Below, in pieces: positions 26,126 to 34,629 of a DNA stretch of 64,000 nt. Numbering within the stretch: the first letter of the stretch is position 1; each line of letters opens with the position of its first letter. Made by a program: the position numbers and the translations under genes. The DNA is from Kordiimonas aestuarii (GTDB lineage: Bacteria; Pseudomonadota; Alphaproteobacteria; Sphingomonadales; Kordiimonadaceae), in assembly GCF_025574465.1 (NCBI RefSeq), contig NZ_JAOBPP010000021.1:744001-808000 (forward strand). The letters run 5' to 3'. A model generated the notes under the pieces. That model was not told the DNA's origin and made no database searches. It saw nothing but the letters and a program-made list of their open reading frames with translations.

Positions 26126-26773
26126 TCAACCCCTAGTGAAAATCAGCGAGAAATTATTGGCTGGCATGCCGACGATATCAAAGTCGGCAAAACCGGCACT
26201 GTCGGCAAGGTCCATCACGGCTTCCATGTCGCGCACACCCCATGCCGGGTTTTTGCGTTTAAGCGACAGGTCGAAGGCTGCGTTTGATGATGCGGTATGT
26301 TTGCCGTGTTGTTTGTAGGGGCCATAAAGGTACAGGGTGCCGCCGCTTGGCAAGGTTTTCCCGGCCCCCTTCATCAGGGCAACTGCCACCTCCCATGGTG
26401 CGATATGAATGAGGTTGATGGCCGCAATCGCCGAAATGGGCGCGGGCAGGTCATCAAACTGCCAATCATCTTCCAGCACGTTGAAGCGACGCACGGGTAA
26501 CAGGTTTTCTGCGCCCACATGGTTGCGCCAAGCGTCAATACTTGTCAGGTGCCGGTCGTCGATGTCGGTGGGCTGCCACAAAAGCGGCGCCAGCTTGGGC
26601 GCCATATGGGCGGCGTGTTCTCCTGTGCCGGAGGCAATCTCCAGCAAGGTGCCTTTACGCTGCAGGCAGGCTTCCAGAAGCTCCAGGATAAAGTTCCGGT
26701 TGCGGGCGGTTGCGGGGGCATGCAGTCGCGCTGCTTCCCCATCATGCGCCTGCGGGTCGAAAAACTTGCTCAT
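26126..26773 (-). CDS. DUF938 SAM-dependent methyltransferase-like protein
   Basis: A 215-residue Rossmann methyltransferase-fold protein. The SAM motif is LLEIASGTGEHAAHMAP, followed by WQPTDIDDRH, AINLIHIAPW and LYLYGPYKQHGKHTA, all typical of DUF938. The substrate is unknown. Its ATG overlaps the stop of the preceding DUF6460 gene (ATGA), so translation is coupled. Confidence 0.9.
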   Translation of the reverse strand: MSKFFDPQAHDGEAARLHAPATARNRNFILELLEACLQRKGTLLEIASGTGEHAAHMAPKLAPLLWQPTDIDDRHLTSIDAWRNHVGAENLLPVRRFNVLEDDWQFDDLPAPISAIAAINLIHIAPWEVAVALMKGAGKTLPSGGTLYLYGPYKQHGKHTASSNAAFDLSLKRKNPAWGVRDMEAVMDLADSAGFADFDIVGMPANNFSLIFTRG

Positions 26774-27006
26774 CTGTCACGGCGCCGGTTTTTGAGTTGC
26801 ATGAGAAAATAAACCGGTACAACGATGGTTGCACCCAGGAGGATATATTGCAGGCCACTGCCGACAAGCCATGCCCAGACATCGGCAACACGCCCGGCGG
26901 CCCAGCCATAGACATCGCCAGGGCTCCACTCAAGCCAGTACAGAAGCGCGCCGACAAGGAAGCTGTAGATAACCAGCTTGATAATGGTACCGGCGTCAAA
27001 ACGCAT
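26770..27006 (-). CDS. Small membrane protein, DUF6460-like
   Basis: A 78-residue protein with two hydrophobic segments (residues about 8-24 and 48-68) and a basic C terminus (KNRRRDR). AAGGGG lies upstream of the ATG. It overlaps DUF938 by 4 bases. Family assignment is by general resemblance. Confidence 0.7.
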   Translation of the reverse strand: MRFDAGTIIKLVIYSFLVGALLYWLEWSPGDVYGWAAGRVADVWAWLVGSGLQYILLGATIVVPVYFLMQLKNRRRDR

Positions 27007-27035
27007 GAAGTATCCCCTTGCTTATTGTCGGGCCC

Positions 27036-27482
27036 TTATTCATCGGGCCAGTGACCGCCCGGCAGGTGCGAGGCAAGACAGGCGTCGATATTGACATTGT
27101 CGCCTGTCCGGGTGCGCGCTGCAAGGTGGCGCGCTTCAAAATACTCCCCGCGCGTTGGTTCGTAAAACACCACCTCAAGCACACAGCCGTCGTTCTCAAA
27201 CAGCATGACCTGCATCATGTCGTCGCGTCGCACAAGCGTGGGGTTCCCTATCAGGGCCTGAACATCGCCGGGGCTTGCCCCCATCAGGCGCAGCGGGTCG
27301 GCGGGTGGCCGGGGGTGGATCTCGGCCAGTGGCTCCGGCTCGGGTTCCAGCACCGGTGTGGGTGTGGCTTTTTCAGGCGCGGGCGTGGTTGGGCCGCAGC
27401 CCGCGGTGAGCGCAAGGCAGCCAATTGCACCAAGTCGCGCAAGAAGGTGGAAGGGTCGTCGGCGATGGTCCTGATGTGTCAC
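27036..27482 (-). CDS. Lipoprotein, unknown function
   Basis: A 148-residue protein with a lipoprotein signal (LLARLGAIGCLALTAGC, lipobox LTAGC), a Pro/Glu-rich linker (EKATPTPVLEPEPEP) and a small C-terminal domain (LMGASPGDVQALIGNPTLVR). That domain resembles the fold of outer-membrane assembly SmpA/OmlA-like lipoproteins, but this is only suggestive. The start is GTG at 27482 behind AAGGAGAAAG. It lies between the EI24 and DUF6460 genes in one run. Confidence 0.75.
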   Translation of the reverse strand: MTHQDHRRRPFHLLARLGAIGCLALTAGCGPTTPAPEKATPTPVLEPEPEPLAEIHPRPPADPLRLMGASPGDVQALIGNPTLVRRDDMMQVMLFENDGCVLEVVFYEPTRGEYFEARHLAARTRTGDNVNIDACLASHLPGGHWPDE

Positions 27483-27500
27483 TCTTTCTCCTTCGCCCCC

Positions 27501-28181
27501 TCACGCACGGCCACTTGCCAGATTATGGTAGATATGGGTCATCATCGCCGTGCCGATGATGGGTGCCAGAATATTCACGAACGGGATGGCAAACAAGACC
27601 GCGATCATCGCGCCGCCAATAAAAATTTTGCCGCTGAAGCGTTTGCGGAAACGCCGGACCTCGCGCGCGTCCATATGCCGGATGGCAACCATCTCGAAAT
27701 ATTCGCGGCCCAGCAGGATGCCGTTGACCGCCACAAACAACAGGAAGGTGCCGCCAACAGTGAACAGCAGCAGGATATAGGGGACCAGCGCAATGAGGTT
27801 GATCAAGATGACAAGGAACATCAGTTTCAGCGAACCCAGCACCACCTCAAGCCCCGAAACTTTGCGAGTGCCCAGCCGGTGTGGGTAATACTCTTCCTCC
27901 ACCGCCATGGCGATGCCGTCAGTGAAAAACCCCATGACGGTCGTGGAAATGGCCGGGAACAGCACATAGCTGCCAACGGTGGCGACCGCCAGGAAGCCAG
28001 CCTCGTCCAGCCATTCAAGCCAGCTGTAGCCAAAGGAAAGGTCCTGTGGCCAATAGATGTGCAGCAGATACAAAAGCAGCCCAAGCGTGGCGAGGGCGAC
28101 AAACACCCCGGTGAAAAACACACTGCGGAATTTTGGGTGTAAGAGTTGTTGCCAAGTTCGGTTAAGGGCCTGCCCTATCAT
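27501..28181 (-). CDS. EI24 domain integral membrane protein (CysZ-like)
   Basis: A 226-residue protein with several membrane segments. Typical EI24 features: TWQQLLHPKFRSVFFTGV, the amphipathic FFTDGIAMAVEEEYYP, NGILLGREYFEMVAIRHM and a C-terminal FVNILAPIIGTAMMTHIYH. The family includes the sulfate permease CysZ, but no cysteine genes are nearby, so transport function is not assumed. GAGGAAA lies before the ATG. It is the first gene of a four-gene minus-strand run. Confidence 0.85.
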   Translation of the reverse strand: MIGQALNRTWQQLLHPKFRSVFFTGVFVALATLGLLLYLLHIYWPQDLSFGYSWLEWLDEAGFLAVATVGSYVLFPAISTTVMGFFTDGIAMAVEEEYYPHRLGTRKVSGLEVVLGSLKLMFLVILINLIALVPYILLLFTVGGTFLLFVAVNGILLGREYFEMVAIRHMDAREVRRFRKRFSGKIFIGGAMIAVLFAIPFVNILAPIIGTAMMTHIYHNLASGRA

Positions 28182-28348
28182 TGCTGTTTCCTCGCGCTTT
28201 CATGGTTTCCGTCGCTTGCGGACGGCTTTTTATTCCCTAAAACATAGGAAGGGCGATCAAAGCTTGCAATACGGTATGGCTTTTCTATGGTGCGCGAGAC
28301 GCTATGATTTGCCGCCCTGGCGCGGTGCCCAACTCAGGAGACAGGGAT

Positions 28349-29335
28349 TTGAGCGATTTTCAGGTGCTGTGCATTGGCAATGCAATTGTGGATATCGTGG
28401 CCCGTGTGGAAGAAGAGTTCCTCACTGACCATGAGCGCGTGAAGGGCTCGATGATGTTGGTGGATGCGGAGACCTCGGCGCGTATTTATGACGCCATGCC
28501 GCCAGCCGTGGAACGCTCGGGCGGCTCCGCCGGGAACACGGCTGCGGGCATCGCATCGCTTGGTGGTAAGGCCGCCTATATGGGCAAGGTCCATAATGAC
28601 CAGTTGGGGGCTGTTTTCAGCCATGATATCCGCGCCATCGGTGTGCACTATCAAACACCGCGCGCCAGTGAGGGTGCACCCACGGCCACCAGCATGATCC
28701 TTGTCACGCCGGACGCGCAGCGCACCATGAGCACCTATCTTGGCGCTTGTGGCGAGCTGGCGCTTGCGGATATTGACGAGGATATCGTTGCGTGCGCCGA
28801 CGTGACCTATATCGAAGGCTATATGTGGGATCGTGACAACCAGAAGGAAGCTGTGCTGAAGGCCATGGACGTGGCGCACAAACACGGCAAGCTGGTATCG
28901 CTGACCCTGTCCGACAGCTTCTGCGTTGACCGCTTCCGGTCCGAGTTTGTTGACCTTGTTGAGGGCCGCGTTGATATCCTGTTTGCCAACGAGGCGGAGA
29001 TCAAATCGCTTTATGAGGTGGATACGTTTGAGGAAGCGGTCGCGCGCCTGCGCCCGCATGTAAAGCTGGCGGCGATCACACGTTCGGAGAAAGGCTCGGT
29101 AGTGCTCAGCAGGGACGAGATGGTGGCCGTGCCCGCGCATCCGACTGCGCTGATTGATACCACCGGCGCTGGCGACCTGTATGCGGCAGGCTTCCTGCAC
29201 GGCTACACATCGGGCAAAAGCCTTGAAGACTGTGCACGCCTTGGCGGGCTTGCGGCTTCGGAAGTCATTTCCCACCTTGGTGCAAGGCCGGAAGTGAACC
29301 TTAAAAAAATGGCGGCGGAGGAGCTGGGCCTCTAG
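28349..29335 (+). CDS. PfkB family sugar kinase, probable adenosine kinase
   Basis: A 328-residue ribokinase-fold kinase. CIGNAIVDIVARVEEEF at the N terminus, the substrate region GGSAGNTAAGIASLGG, and the PfkB signature IDTTGAGDLYAAGFLHG with the catalytic Asp (about residue 275). The pattern matches alphaproteobacterial adenosine kinases. I chose TTG at 28349 because AGGAG lies 8 bases upstream and it yields the conserved N terminus; an upstream ATG at 28304 lacks a ribosome site. Confidence 0.88.
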   Translation: MSDFQVLCIGNAIVDIVARVEEEFLTDHERVKGSMMLVDAETSARIYDAMPPAVERSGGSAGNTAAGIASLGGKAAYMGKVHNDQLGAVFSHDIRAIGVHYQTPRASEGAPTATSMILVTPDAQRTMSTYLGACGELALADIDEDIVACADVTYIEGYMWDRDNQKEAVLKAMDVAHKHGKLVSLTLSDSFCVDRFRSEFVDLVEGRVDILFANEAEIKSLYEVDTFEEAVARLRPHVKLAAITRSEKGSVVLSRDEMVAVPAHPTALIDTTGAGDLYAAGFLHGYTSGKSLEDCARLGGLAASEVISHLGARPEVNLKKMAAEELGL

Positions 29336-29358
29336 GCATGGCCACAAAGACCGAGATA

Positions 29359-30309
29359 TCAGCCCCAGGGACCTTTCCTGGGGCTTTTTTTTGCCTCGCC
29401 CGGCCCGGTGTGAGGCACGCTGCCTGATTGCGCGCGCCGCGTGGCGGACCTTGATACAGGTGTGTAATCACCGGAGGCGGCCATCGCTTCAAGCCGGGAG
29501 ATGCGCTCTTCCATGCGGGGGTGGGTCGAAAAAAGACTATCAAACGAACGGCCGCTTAGCGGGTTTACAATAAACATATGCGCCGTGGCGGGGTTCTGTT
29601 CCGCGCGGTCGTTGACGTTCATGGCCGCACCCTGATGCAGACGCGCCAACGCACTGGCCAGCGCCAGCGGCTGGCCGGAGATGGCGGCCCCCTCCCTGTC
29701 GGCGGCATATTCCCGCGTGCGTGAGATAGCCATCTGCACCAGCATGGCGGCCATGGGGGCCAGAATCATCATGAGGATTGTGCCAAAAATACCCAGTGGG
29801 TTATTGCGGTTGCCGCCGAAAAACAGCGCGAAGTTAGCCAGCATGGAGATGGCACCTGCAATGGTGGCGGTGATGGTCATGGTCAGGGTGTCGCGGTTTT
29901 TCACGTGTGCCAGCTCGTGCGCCATCACGCCGGTTACTTCGTCGTGGTTCAGGATACGCAGCAGGCCGGTGGTGGCAGCCACAGCGGCGTTCTCTGGGTT
30001 GCGGCCGGTTGCAAAGGCGTTGGGCTGGTTGCTGTCGATGATATAGACTTTGGGCATCGGCAGGTCAGCCCTGCGCGCAAGTCGGCGCACAATGCCGTAA
30101 AGTTCGGGCGCTTCACGTTCGTCTACCGCGCGCGCACCGTGCATGCGCAGCACCATTTTATCCGCATTCCAGTAGGCGAACATATTCATGCCCGCGGCAA
30201 TCACCAGCGCGATCAACATGCCGGTCTGTCCGCCAAGCATCAGGCCAAAAACAAGAAACAGCGCCGTCATGGCGGCCATCAAAAGGGCGGTGCGGGCATA
30301 ACTCATCAT
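29359..30309 (-). CDS. htpX: HtpX family membrane zinc metalloprotease
   Basis: A 316-residue inner-membrane protease that degrades misfolded membrane proteins. The zinc motif is MAHELAHVKN (HExxH near residue 130); a further ligand Glu is in TREYAADREGA. Two N-terminal and two central membrane segments are visible. The C terminus is extended by a low-complexity basic tail (AQSGSVPHTGPGEAKKSP) that overlaps the terminator of the convergent kinase gene. Confidence 0.95.
   Translation of the reverse strand: MMSYARTALLMAAMTALFLVFGLMLGGQTGMLIALVIAAGMNMFAYWNADKMVLRMHGARAVDEREAPELYGIVRRLARRADLPMPKVYIIDSNQPNAFATGRNPENAAVAATTGLLRILNHDEVTGVMAHELAHVKNRDTLTMTITATIAGAISMLANFALFFGGNRNNPLGIFGTILMMILAPMAAMLVQMAISRTREYAADREGAAISGQPLALASALARLHQGAAMNVNDRAEQNPATAHMFIVNPLSGRSFDSLFSTHPRMEERISRLEAMAASGDYTPVSRSATRRAQSGSVPHTGPGEAKKSPRKGPWG
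29361..29393 (+). terminator. Intrinsic terminator of the adenosine kinase gene
   Basis: AGCCCCAGG and CCTGGGGCT form a 9-bp stem followed by eight or nine T. The stem is at the same time the last codons of htpX on the other strand. Confidence 0.92.
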
Positions 30310-30459
30310 AGCTCACTCATCTGTCGGTTGGTCGCGTTTGACTTGCGTATTACATTATATTTGGGCAGCGTGGGGCATGGCTTCAAGTCTCCATGCATGT
30401 CAGGTGATTTATGCCGAGCGTGTTTGAAGGGCAAGAATAACAGAACTGAAGACGGGACC

Positions 30460-31365
30460 ATGTCAAAAGAAGGCCAACTGGAAAACCTGCCCCGGCAGGC
30501 GGTAACAAAAGCGCTGGTGATTTTTGTCCTCGTGACAGCAATACTGTCACTCTTGGCATCCAAGCTGGTGATCGATATTGGCCTCAAGCGCCATTATATG
30601 GTCATGCTGATGTGGACGCCGGGCATCGGGGCGCTGGTCGCCTGCAAACTTTCGGGCATTGGCGTTGGCAGCCTTGGGTGGAGTTGGGGCCGCTCACGCT
30701 GGCAGCTATCCGCCTATCTGCTGCCGCTTGTATATGGGCTGATCGCCTATGGCATCCTTTGGGGTGGCGGCCTTGGCGGTGTGCTGGACACAAAATTCAT
30801 CGAAGAAGCGGGCTATCACCTTGGCCTTGTCGGCTGGTCGGAGACGGCAACGCTGATGATGGCCATTTTCATCTTCGCTGTGGTGGGGATGACATGGCAC
30901 CTGGCGTCGGCTCTGGGTGAGGAGATCGGCTGGCGCGGGTTCCTGACGCCTGCCTTGATGCGCTATATGTCTTTCCCGTTCGCGTCGCTGCTGACTGGCC
31001 TGATGTGGGCGGCGTGGCATCTGCCGATCATCCTTTTCACCAAATATAATGCGGGGCCAGGCGATATGGGGCTGCAGGTCGCGAACTTTGCGCTGCTGTG
31101 TGTCGGCATTTCCTTTATCATGAGTTACCTGCGGCTCGTTTCCGGCAGCCTGTGGACGGCGGCCGTGATGCACGCAGCCCATAATATTTTCATCCTCAGC
31201 TTGCTTGACCGCATGACGATCAAATATGACGACACTTGGCGCTTTGCCGGGGAGTTTGGATTTATTCTGCCGCTTGTCGTGGCTGCCTTTGCCCTATATG
31301 TCTGGCGCCGTGCGCACAAGGAAGGCTTTTGTGCAGGCCCGGGCGAGAGGAAGGTGGAAGCATGA
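30460..31365 (+). CDS. CPBP family intramembrane glutamic protease
   Basis: A 301-residue membrane protein with about eight hydrophobic segments. The CPBP motifs are present: LGEEIGWRGFL (EExxxR, near residue 153), MWAAWHLPIILF and MHAAHNIFIL (His residues). The family includes the CAAX protease Rce1 and bacterial immunity proteins; the substrate is unknown. I chose ATG 30460, which starts a hydrophilic N terminus before the first membrane segment. Its TGA overlaps the ATG of the next gene (ATGA). Confidence 0.9.
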   Translation: MSKEGQLENLPRQAVTKALVIFVLVTAILSLLASKLVIDIGLKRHYMVMLMWTPGIGALVACKLSGIGVGSLGWSWGRSRWQLSAYLLPLVYGLIAYGILWGGGLGGVLDTKFIEEAGYHLGLVGWSETATLMMAIFIFAVVGMTWHLASALGEEIGWRGFLTPALMRYMSFPFASLLTGLMWAAWHLPIILFTKYNAGPGDMGLQVANFALLCVGISFIMSYLRLVSGSLWTAAVMHAAHNIFILSLLDRMTIKYDDTWRFAGEFGFILPLVVAAFALYVWRRAHKEGFCAGPGERKVEA

Positions 31366-31520
31366 GTGGAAGAAAGACAGATGAAAAGGGCGCAGGCGCG
31401 CAACCTGTTAACGAGAAAGCCAAGGTAAAGCCGCAGCCCAAAGAAATCGGTGGCCGGGCTGGCCCGGAACCCACGCGCTATGGCGACTGGGAAAAAAACG
31501 GTATCATTTCAGACTTCTGA
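31362..31520 (+). CDS. DUF1674 / SDHAF4-like succinate dehydrogenase assembly factor
   Basis: A 52-residue protein ending GPEPTRYGDWEKNGIISDF, the signature of DUF1674. Its mitochondrial member SDHAF4 binds flavinated SdhA during complex II assembly. The first 30 residues are Lys/Gln-rich and disordered, as usual. AAGGTGGAAG precedes the ATG, and the start overlaps the stop of the CPBP gene by 4 bases. No sdh genes are nearby. Confidence 0.9.
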   Translation: MSGRKTDEKGAGAQPVNEKAKVKPQPKEIGGRAGPEPTRYGDWEKNGIISDF

Positions 31521-31528
31521 CGCGAGAC

Positions 31529-33391
31529 CTAGTTCCCGCCGCCCTTGGTCCCGTCGTCCTTATCGGGGGTATTCTGTTGCCCTGATCGCTCCGAGCCCGC
31601 CGAGCTTATCGGATCGCCCGCCTCTGGGGTGTCCGCGGCATCATCTTTGTCCGCTTCCGCATCGCTTTCAGCCGGATGCTCTTCAGCCGCTTTTACCGCC
31701 TGCGCGGACTGTATGAAACCTGCGCGGTCCAGCAGGTCCCGGAACTCCTTGAGCTCCTTCTCCGCTTCCGCACGCGCCATGCCCTTGATCAGCCCTTCGG
31801 TGAACCCCGGTTGTTTCATATAGATGCGGACCTGATGGTCGGCACGGTTGCGGCAATCCCCTGCGGTGAAATAATTATCTGCCATCAATGACAGGATTTT
31901 TTTCGCCTTGTCCTGCAGGCTGATGTTCAGGTTATGAAGTTTTTTCAATATCTGCGTATTGTCGAGGATGGCGCGGCAGAAAGCATCCAGTTTTTCGGCA
32001 ATCTTGCGCCGGTGCATTTCTGTCAGGTCGGCTTCCATGATGCGTTTTTGCAAAAGCACGAGATCGTGCATGCGTTGCATGGGCTGGTTGCTGTCGAGGC
32101 CGACAAATATCGATTCGTATTCGGGTCGGGTCAGTACAGGCAGCATGAAGTTGGCTACCATGCGTTTGTTGCTGTGGCCGATGGTAAATTTCTCAAGGTC
32201 AAGAAGCGCGTTGATCTGGTCGATGGGGTTTCTGGTTTCATACAGCATTTCACCAACGGCCTGGCTGTTAAGCAGCCGCCCGGCCCGCGAGGCCAGCGCC
32301 TCTTCAAGGCTTTCTTGCATGCCCACGTCGTCTTGCAGTTCGTCAATCGCGTGCTTCAGTAGGTCGATGCCCTTCAGCTGGTCAACCAGTCCGCCAGGGC
32401 AAATGGGTTTGGCAGCGTCTATTTCGATCTTGAGCCGACCGAACAGGGCGCGGGCAACCTGCGGCATCTGGCCTTCGGACAGGAAACCGTTCAGGCGCAA
32501 TATTTCGTCGGAGAAAACCGGGGACCGTTCGTTTTCGCCCATCATGTTGAGGCGGCCCGCCTGCAGATAGGAAAGCCAGATCATGAAACGGCTGCGGTCT
32601 TCGGGTTCATCGAGGATCTGCCCCAAAATACTGGGGTGGAGGAACATCTCGGCGATCATCTGGTCAAGGATTTCCAGCACCCATGCCGGGCGCCCGCCGC
32701 TGAGCATCGCAATAAGCCGCCCGACCTTGTCGGACAGGGTGACAGCCGGTTGCAGATAGTCGGTGATGGCTGCGATCAACAGAAAGCGTTTGTTGGAGCG
32801 ATCCTGCAGCACCTCAATCACCGGCTTGAGCCTCCCCACTTCAAGCGAGGGCGTTTTTTCCTTGTTGGCCTTCATGATTTCGACCGACGTATCGATCACC
32901 TTGGTGATCTTGCGCATGCGTTCCTGAATGGAGCTTTGATCATTTTCATAGGACACGGCGGTCCGCTGCACGGCGTTCTGTAGCTTAGTGCCAGCATTAT
33001 AGAGCTTATAATAATGGTCGAGGCTGTGCAGCAGTTCGGTGGGGGTGATCATCCAGTCCCCGAGCGTATTGCCGAGCAACTCCCAGATGGCGCGGCGGCC
33101 ATCGGCGCTATAGAGGTCGTCCGGTGTCAGGCACGGTGAAATGGTGCCGGTCTGATCATATTTGGATGTTTTTCGGCTGGCCCCCCGGGAGTAGATCTCC
33201 ACCGAGGCAAACTCCTGATTGACCTTGTCGTAGCTTTCCTTGAGAACCCTGATGCCAGTGAAACGCTTGGAACCCCATAGTTCCTCTGCTTTCTCTACGG
33301 CAAATTTTCTGTCGTTGACGACTTCAAGAATTGTCCAGCGGGTGCCGCGCCGCCCCATAATCTCAAAATGGACGCTCTGGCCTAGGGACAC
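31529..33391 (-). CDS. Large hypothetical protein, family not recognised
   Basis: A 620-residue soluble protein without signal peptide or membrane segment. The first ~75 residues look like a small beta domain (SVHFEIMGRRGTRWTILEVV), followed by a long helical, possibly ARM-like region, and a C-terminal low-complexity acidic/Ser tail (EEHPAESDAEADKDDAADTP). The start GTG at 33391 is well supported: AGGAG lies 6 bases upstream and an in-frame TGA lies directly before the GTG. It stands alone between the SDHAF4-like gene and the epimerase gene. Confidence 0.8.
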   Translation of the reverse strand: MSLGQSVHFEIMGRRGTRWTILEVVNDRKFAVEKAEELWGSKRFTGIRVLKESYDKVNQEFASVEIYSRGASRKTSKYDQTGTISPCLTPDDLYSADGRRAIWELLGNTLGDWMITPTELLHSLDHYYKLYNAGTKLQNAVQRTAVSYENDQSSIQERMRKITKVIDTSVEIMKANKEKTPSLEVGRLKPVIEVLQDRSNKRFLLIAAITDYLQPAVTLSDKVGRLIAMLSGGRPAWVLEILDQMIAEMFLHPSILGQILDEPEDRSRFMIWLSYLQAGRLNMMGENERSPVFSDEILRLNGFLSEGQMPQVARALFGRLKIEIDAAKPICPGGLVDQLKGIDLLKHAIDELQDDVGMQESLEEALASRAGRLLNSQAVGEMLYETRNPIDQINALLDLEKFTIGHSNKRMVANFMLPVLTRPEYESIFVGLDSNQPMQRMHDLVLLQKRIMEADLTEMHRRKIAEKLDAFCRAILDNTQILKKLHNLNISLQDKAKKILSLMADNYFTAGDCRNRADHQVRIYMKQPGFTEGLIKGMARAEAEKELKEFRDLLDRAGFIQSAQAVKAAEEHPAESDAEADKDDAADTPEAGDPISSAGSERSGQQNTPDKDDGTKGGGN

Positions 33392-33536
33392 TCAATTCTC
33401 CTCTTCCCGCTAATCCGCACCAATCGCGCGCTCATGGTCAACCAAATTCAGGGGGCAGTCAACATTGGCCCTGTATCCCGACCTGAATCGTCCGTTTCTG
33501 CATCCTGCAGGTACGCCGCAAAACCTTCTCAGTTGG

Positions 33537-34514
33537 TTAAAGCAGCTTTTCTTCCTTGAGATAGGCAATGCATTCATCGACCGACTGTTCAAGCGGCACG
33601 ATGCGGTAGCCAAGATCCTTGACGGCCTTGTCGCTTTTGGCATCAACCACTTCAGAGGCAAAATATGCTTCTTCCGGCGTTACCATGGGTCTTTTGCCAC
33701 TGAAAGCCGCGCGAAGGCTTAGGACGCCTGCGGCCAGTTTCAGGAAAAACGCCGATGTCGGGTGTTTGGGTTCCGGCAGGCCAAGTTTGTCAGATGCCAG
33801 CGCAAGAAAATCATACATGCTGGCGTAGGGGCCGCCCAGGATATAATTTTCGCCTGTTTTTCCTTTTTCAAAGGCAGCAAGCAAAGCTTCCGCAACGGCC
33901 CGGGCGTTGGCGAAGTTGCCGGCGCCAGGTGGGGTGCCGGGCAGACTTCCCTTGGCGTGGCGCAGGATAAGCCGCGCCCAGTTGCGGCTGTCGTAGCGGC
34001 CTATGATATGGGTCGGGTTGACGATGACAGCATCCATGCCGCGCCATGTGGCCTCCTTAACCTTGCGTTCCGCAAAGGTTTTGGTGTTGACGTAGGAAAC
34101 CCAGCTCGTTGACCCCAGCTTTTCGGTCTCCTCTGTCACGGGCGTATGGTGGATGCCGTACACACTTGTACTGGAGACATGGATAAAACGTCCGACATCT
34201 TTGTCGGTAGCCAGTTGCAAAAGGGCTGCTGTCCCCTCGACATTCACCAGATACTGGCTGGCGGCATCAGCCTTCCATGTGCTGGTGTTCGCGGCGATAT
34301 GGAACAAGGCGTCCAGATCCTCCGGCACCTGGTGGGCATAGGCGGTGGGCTGCGAAAGCTTGCCTTCGATATACCGCACCCGGTCGCCAAACAATGCCTC
34401 GGCAGCCTTTCGGTCGCGCGCCAAAATGTGTATGGTCCACCCTTGTTCGGTTAACACATCGATCAGATGACGCCCCAGAAACCCGGTGGCGCCGGTCACA
34501 AAAGCGGATGGCAT
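33537..34514 (-). CDS. NAD(P)-dependent epimerase/dehydratase family protein (extended SDR)
   Basis: A 325-residue extended short-chain dehydrogenase. The nucleotide-binding GATGFLGRHL is at the N terminus and the catalytic YVNTK lies near residue 140, with the upstream Ser in VSSTSVYG. The substrate is unknown; similarity in style is to dihydroflavonol-reductase-like or 3-beta-HSD-like members. The ribosome site GGGGA precedes the ATG. Confidence 0.88.
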   Translation of the reverse strand: MPSAFVTGATGFLGRHLIDVLTEQGWTIHILARDRKAAEALFGDRVRYIEGKLSQPTAYAHQVPEDLDALFHIAANTSTWKADAASQYLVNVEGTAALLQLATDKDVGRFIHVSSTSVYGIHHTPVTEETEKLGSTSWVSYVNTKTFAERKVKEATWRGMDAVIVNPTHIIGRYDSRNWARLILRHAKGSLPGTPPGAGNFANARAVAEALLAAFEKGKTGENYILGGPYASMYDFLALASDKLGLPEPKHPTSAFFLKLAAGVLSLRAAFSGKRPMVTPEEAYFASEVVDAKSDKAVKDLGYRIVPLEQSVDECIAYLKEEKLL

Positions 34515-34629
34515 GTTTTCGTCCCCGGTTCTATCGCTTGAATTTATGCCTGTTTTTTGGCTCAGCGCTTGAGTTTTTTTGGAACTGACGTTAAGTCACA
34601 GGCAAATTTAATCCCGTCTGGCAAGGAAT

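Noticed and set aside
27018..28142. A 374-residue plus-strand open frame
   Set aside because: Antisense to the lipoprotein and EI24 genes, which have good starts and recognisable features.
28207..28233. CCGTC/GACGG hairpin followed by CTTTTTATT on the plus strand
   Set aside because: No plus-strand gene ends there; it lies in the divergent region between the EI24 and adenosine kinase genes, so calling it a terminator is not supported.
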